A stretch of DNA of 64,000 nt from Segatella copri (GTDB lineage: Bacteria; Bacteroidota; Bacteroidia; Bacteroidales; Bacteroidaceae): positions 1-64,000 of the forward strand of contig NZ_CATKVU010000007.1 of NCBI RefSeq assembly GCF_949820605.1. Reading direction: 5' to 3'. A program made the translations under genes and the position numbers. Under the pieces are notes generated by a model. It ran no database searches and was not told the DNA's origin. It saw only the letters and a list, made by a program, of their open reading frames with translations. Below are positions 61,070 through 64,000 of this stretch, piece by piece. The stretch's first letter is position 1. Every line of letters starts with the position of its first letter.

Positions 61070-61077
61070 TAACTTTG
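61070..61077 (+). promoter_or_regulatory. -7 element of the second SusC-like gene
   Basis: TAACTTTG followed by CAGCCG, 50 nt before the ATG, preceded by a T-rich region. Confidence 0.5.
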
Positions 61078-61127
61078 CAGCCGATATCACATTATTACAT
61101 AATAATTTTAAAATAAGACGAGAAATT

Positions 61128-64000
61128 ATGGAAAAAAGACTCTCGCTCTTCTTTGTTTGTCTCTTGATGAGCATCGGAGCTGCGTTTGCCCAGATTGACG
61201 TATCTGGAACCGTAATATCTGCGGATGACAATGAACCGATTATTGGTGCCTCTGTTTTAATTTCTGGGGGGGCAGCCACTAAGGGTACAGTCACGGATAT
61301 TGACGGTAAATTTAAACTGAATGTTCCTAACGGAACTAAACTCGTGTTTAGCTACGTGGGAATGAAAAGTCAGACATTGGCTGCTACTGCCAACATGAAG
61401 GTGGTGCTTCGTCCTGAAGCGCAGTTGCAGGAAGTGGTTGTGACTGGTTTGCAGAAAACAGACCGACGCTTATTTACCGGTGCTACTGACCGTGTAAATG
61501 CCGAGGAAGCAAAATTGAATGGTGTTGCCGACATCAGCCGTTCTTTGGAAGGCCGTGCTGCCGGTGTGTCTGTGCAGAACGTGAGTGGTACCTTTGGTTC
61601 TGCTCCGAAGATTCGTGTGCGTGGTGCAACATCAATCTATGGTTCTTCAAAACCTCTTTGGGTAGTGGATGGCGTTATCATGGAGGATGTATCCGATGTG
61701 AGCGCAGATGATTTGGCTTCCGGTGACCCGGAGACTCTGATTTCTTCTGCCATCGCAGGCTTGAACTCTGATGATATCGAGAGTTTCCAGATTCTGAAGG
61801 ATGGTTCTGCTACCTCTATTTATGGTGCGCGTGCGATGGCAGGTGTCATCGTCGTTACTACCAAGAAGGGTAAGCAGGGACAGGCTCATCTGAACTATAC
61901 CGGTGAGTTTACTACCCGTCTGATTCCATCTTATGACAATTTTGATATTCTCAACTCTCAGGACCAGATGGCCATCTACAAGGAGTTGAGGGATAAGGGA
62001 TGGCTCAATCTTTCTGATATTCTCAATGGTAGCGACTATGGTGTATATGGAAAGATGTATGAGCTCATCAATACCTACAACAGTACTTCTGGTATGTTCG
62101 GACTTGCCAACAATCAGGAGTCTCAGAATGCTTATCTCCAGCAGGCTGAGTATCGCAATACCAACTGGTTCAAGCAGCTTTTCTCTTCTGCCATCATGCA
62201 GAACCACTCTGTAAGCTTGAGCGGTGGTACCGAGAAGAGTAACTATTATGCTTCACTTTCTGCTATGGTTGACCCAGGATGGTACAAGGATAGCAAGGTG
62301 AACCGTTATACCGTGAGCATGAATATGACCCATCATATTCTGGATAATCTCTCTGTCAACTTGATTGGTGGTGGTTCTTACCGTAAGCAGAGAGCTCCAG
62401 GAACTTTGGGACAGGATGTGGATGTAGTATCAGGTCAGGTGAAGCGTGACTTCGATATCAACCCATATTCTTACGCCCTGAACACATCACGTGCGCTCGA
62501 TCCTTATACTTATTATCATGCCAACTATGCAGCATTCAACATCCTGCATGAGCTGGAGAGCAACTACATCGACCTGAACGTGGCTGATGCCAAGTTCCAG
62601 CTGGAGCTGAAGTGGAAGCCTTTCAAGGATCTGGAACTCTCTACACTGGGTGCCATCAAGTATAGCACTTCTTCGCAGGAGCACAACATCCTGGAAGATT
62701 CAAACCAGGCGTTGGCTTACCGCGCCATGGACAACTCGCTGATACGTGATGCCAACAAGCTGCTCTTCCTTGATAAGACCAACCTCTATGCCTTGCCAGT
62801 ATCCGTGTTGAAGCAGGGTGGTATCTATCAGCGTACAGAAAACCGTATGGTGGACTATGACTTCCGTGCCACAGCCAACTACAACCATACTTTTGCACAG
62901 AAGCACATCGTCAACCTCTTTGGTGGTCTTGAAACTACCGGTATCAGCCGTAACCGCACCTGGTTTAACGGATGGGGTATGAACTACCGTGGTGAGACAG
63001 CTTACTTTGAGTATCTCTACTTCAAGAAGCTGGATCAGGAGAACTCAAACTATTACAGCTTGCGCAACACCGATTCACGTAGTGCCGCATTCTATGCCAA
63101 TGCAACCTATTCTTTCAACGGCAAGTATGTAGTGAACGGAACATTCCGCTATGAAGGTTCTAACCAGATGGGTCGTACTACAAAGGCACGTTGGATGCCT
63201 ACATGGAATCTGTCAGGTGCATGGAACGTACACGAGGAGAGTTTCTTCCCTAAACTCAAGCCATTGTCAAGCCTCACCTTCCGTGTGTCTTACAGTTTGA
63301 CAGGTACTCCTCCTGATGCATCTTACTGCAGTGCGCTCACCAAGCTCTCGATGAATACCCTTTATCGTCCTACTACTTCCGACAAGGAGTTGGGATTCGT
63401 AGTGGCAGCACTCGGAAATGATGAGCTTACCTACGAGAAGAAGCACGAGTTCAACTTCGGTGTGGATGCAGGTTTCTTCAATAACCGTCTGAACGTGACC
63501 TTCGATGTATATCAGCGTCGCAACTTCGATGAGATTGCTCCTGCCGTTCACCAGCTTTATGGCAAAGCCTATGCCAATGTGGGTTCCATGAAGTCATGGG
63601 GTGAGGAGTTGAGCATCTCTTCTACCAATGTAAAGACCCAGAATTTCAGCTGGCAGACCAGTCTGATCTACTCTCACAACCGCACGGAGATTACCGATCT
63701 CTACAATCAGGGGCGTGTCATCGATTTGGTACAGGGCAATGGTTTTGCCAAGCAGGGATATCCTGCGCGTGCCTTGTTCTCAATCCCATTCGTGGGCATT
63801 AATGAGAAAGGTTATCCTGTATGCATCAACGAGAAGGGACAGACTACCGTGGGTAACCTGAACTTCCAGGAGCGTGATAATACAGATTATCTGATTTACG
63901 AGGGTTCTACAGACCCAGTCTATAATGGTTCTTTGGGTAACACCTTTAATTATAAGGGCTTCCATCTGAATGTGTTCCTTACATACGCCTTCGGCAACGT
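61128..64000 (+). CDS. SusC/RagA-like TonB-dependent receptor, 3' end outside window
   Basis: 957 codons are visible and the frame is still open at the window edge. Signal peptide MEKRLSLFFVCLLMSIGAAFA, then the carboxypeptidase-regulatory-like domain (IDVSGTVISADDNEPIIGAS, about 22-100), the transition QLQEVVVTGLQK in place of the usual VVVVGYG form, a plug domain (SLEGRAAGVSVQ, KIRVRGATSIYG, LWVVDGVIMEDV, GARAMAGVIVVTTKKG, about 110-250), and the beta-barrel. It follows the LytTR regulator by 243 nt, and a SusD partner is expected just beyond the window. Confidence 0.94.
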   Translation, partial: MEKRLSLFFVCLLMSIGAAFAQIDVSGTVISADDNEPIIGASVLISGGAATKGTVTDIDGKFKLNVPNGTKLVFSYVGMKSQTLAATANMKVVLRPEAQLQEVVVTGLQKTDRRLFTGATDRVNAEEAKLNGVADISRSLEGRAAGVSVQNVSGTFGSAPKIRVRGATSIYGSSKPLWVVDGVIMEDVSDVSADDLASGDPETLISSAIAGLNSDDIESFQILKDGSATSIYGARAMAGVIVVTTKKGKQGQAHLNYTGEFTTRLIPSYDNFDILNSQDQMAIYKELRDKGWLNLSDILNGSDYGVYGKMYELINTYNSTSGMFGLANNQESQNAYLQQAEYRNTNWFKQLFSSAIMQNHSVSLSGGTEKSNYYASLSAMVDPGWYKDSKVNRYTVSMNMTHHILDNLSVNLIGGGSYRKQRAPGTLGQDVDVVSGQVKRDFDINPYSYALNTSRALDPYTYYHANYAAFNILHELESNYIDLNVADAKFQLELKWKPFKDLELSTLGAIKYSTSSQEHNILEDSNQALAYRAMDNSLIRDANKLLFLDKTNLYALPVSVLKQGGIYQRTENRMVDYDFRATANYNHTFAQKHIVNLFGGLETTGISRNRTWFNGWGMNYRGETAYFEYLYFKKLDQENSNYYSLRNTDSRSAAFYANATYSFNGKYVVNGTFRYEGSNQMGRTTKARWMPTWNLSGAWNVHEESFFPKLKPLSSLTFRVSYSLTGTPPDASYCSALTKLSMNTLYRPTTSDKELGFVVAALGNDELTYEKKHEFNFGVDAGFFNNRLNVTFDVYQRRNFDEIAPAVHQLYGKAYANVGSMKSWGEELSISSTNVKTQNFSWQTSLIYSHNRTEITDLYNQGRVIDLVQGNGFAKQGYPARALFSIPFVGINEKGYPVCINEKGQTTVGNLNFQERDNTDYLIYEGSTDPVYNGSLGNTFNYKGFHLNVFLTYAFGN

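Overview
The window looks like a chromosomal segment of a gut Bacteroidales, most likely Prevotella/Segatella (copri-like). This is inferred from the gene families and from the promoters: nearly every real gene has a Bacteroidetes-type -7 element (TAnnTTTG) and no strong Shine-Dalgarno. The families are Sus-type TonB receptors, a hybrid two-component regulator, type III glutamine synthetase, CTnDOT-type tra genes, and many glycoside hydrolases. No rRNA or tRNA gene was seen.

Layout. (1) 1-~10.8 kb is the right part of a CTnDOT-like integrative conjugative element: traI (cut by the window edge), traJKLMNOPQ and a lysozyme on the + strand, then a convergent pcfJ/pcfK module with two small genes. 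About 1.1 kb of gene-free, hairpin-rich DNA follows. It contains three long imperfect hairpins of exactly 82 nt and ends near a GTACCTTTGC sequence that is a candidate element/chromosome junction. (2) 11-14.5 kb has a VapE-like primase/helicase-type protein, a decaying 22-bp tandem array, and a ridA-ABC ATPase pair. (3) 14.7-16.2 kb is an IS110-family element with a possible guide-RNA region downstream of its transposase. (4) 16.2-30.1 kb is a polysaccharide utilisation locus: a hybrid two-component regulator broken by a G9 homopolymer, SusC, SusD, two tandem paralogous esterases and a GH3 glycosidase. (5) 30.3-35.7 kb has threonine dehydratase, an IS982 element sitting inside the promoter of a GH97 gene (17-bp inverted repeats, 8-bp target duplication), GH97 and a HAD phosphatase. 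(6) 35.8-41.5 kb has GH127, an ECF sigma factor with a probable anti-sigma factor and two secreted proteins (one frameshifted at T9), a 277-bp palindromic element and an antitoxin fragment. (7) 41.5-54 kb has RNase HI-like, argS, a GH43 remnant, GH2, GH51, a gutted AAA/DUF4143 gene with a 32-bp-period repeat upstream, and glnN. (8) 54-64 kb has a second, frameshifted AAA/DUF4143 gene, a palindrome array, a LytS-like kinase, a small lipoprotein, an IS4-type element, a second small protein, a LytTR regulator, and the first 957 codons of a second SusC-like receptor that runs off the window.

How the genes fit together. The SusCD locus would bind, import and trim an esterified glycan (esterases plus GH3). 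GH97, GH127, GH2, GH51 and the GH43 remnant look like a scattered, partly eroded arabinose/galactose-releasing set. RidA removes the reactive enamine/imine made by enzymes such as the threonine dehydratase encoded 16 kb away. The LytS-like kinase and LytTR regulator are probably one two-component pair now separated by an insertion sequence. Decay is frequent: five broken or partial host genes and three insertion sequences. Two of the frameshifts lie in 9-nt homopolymers, so either sequencing error or slippage must be considered.
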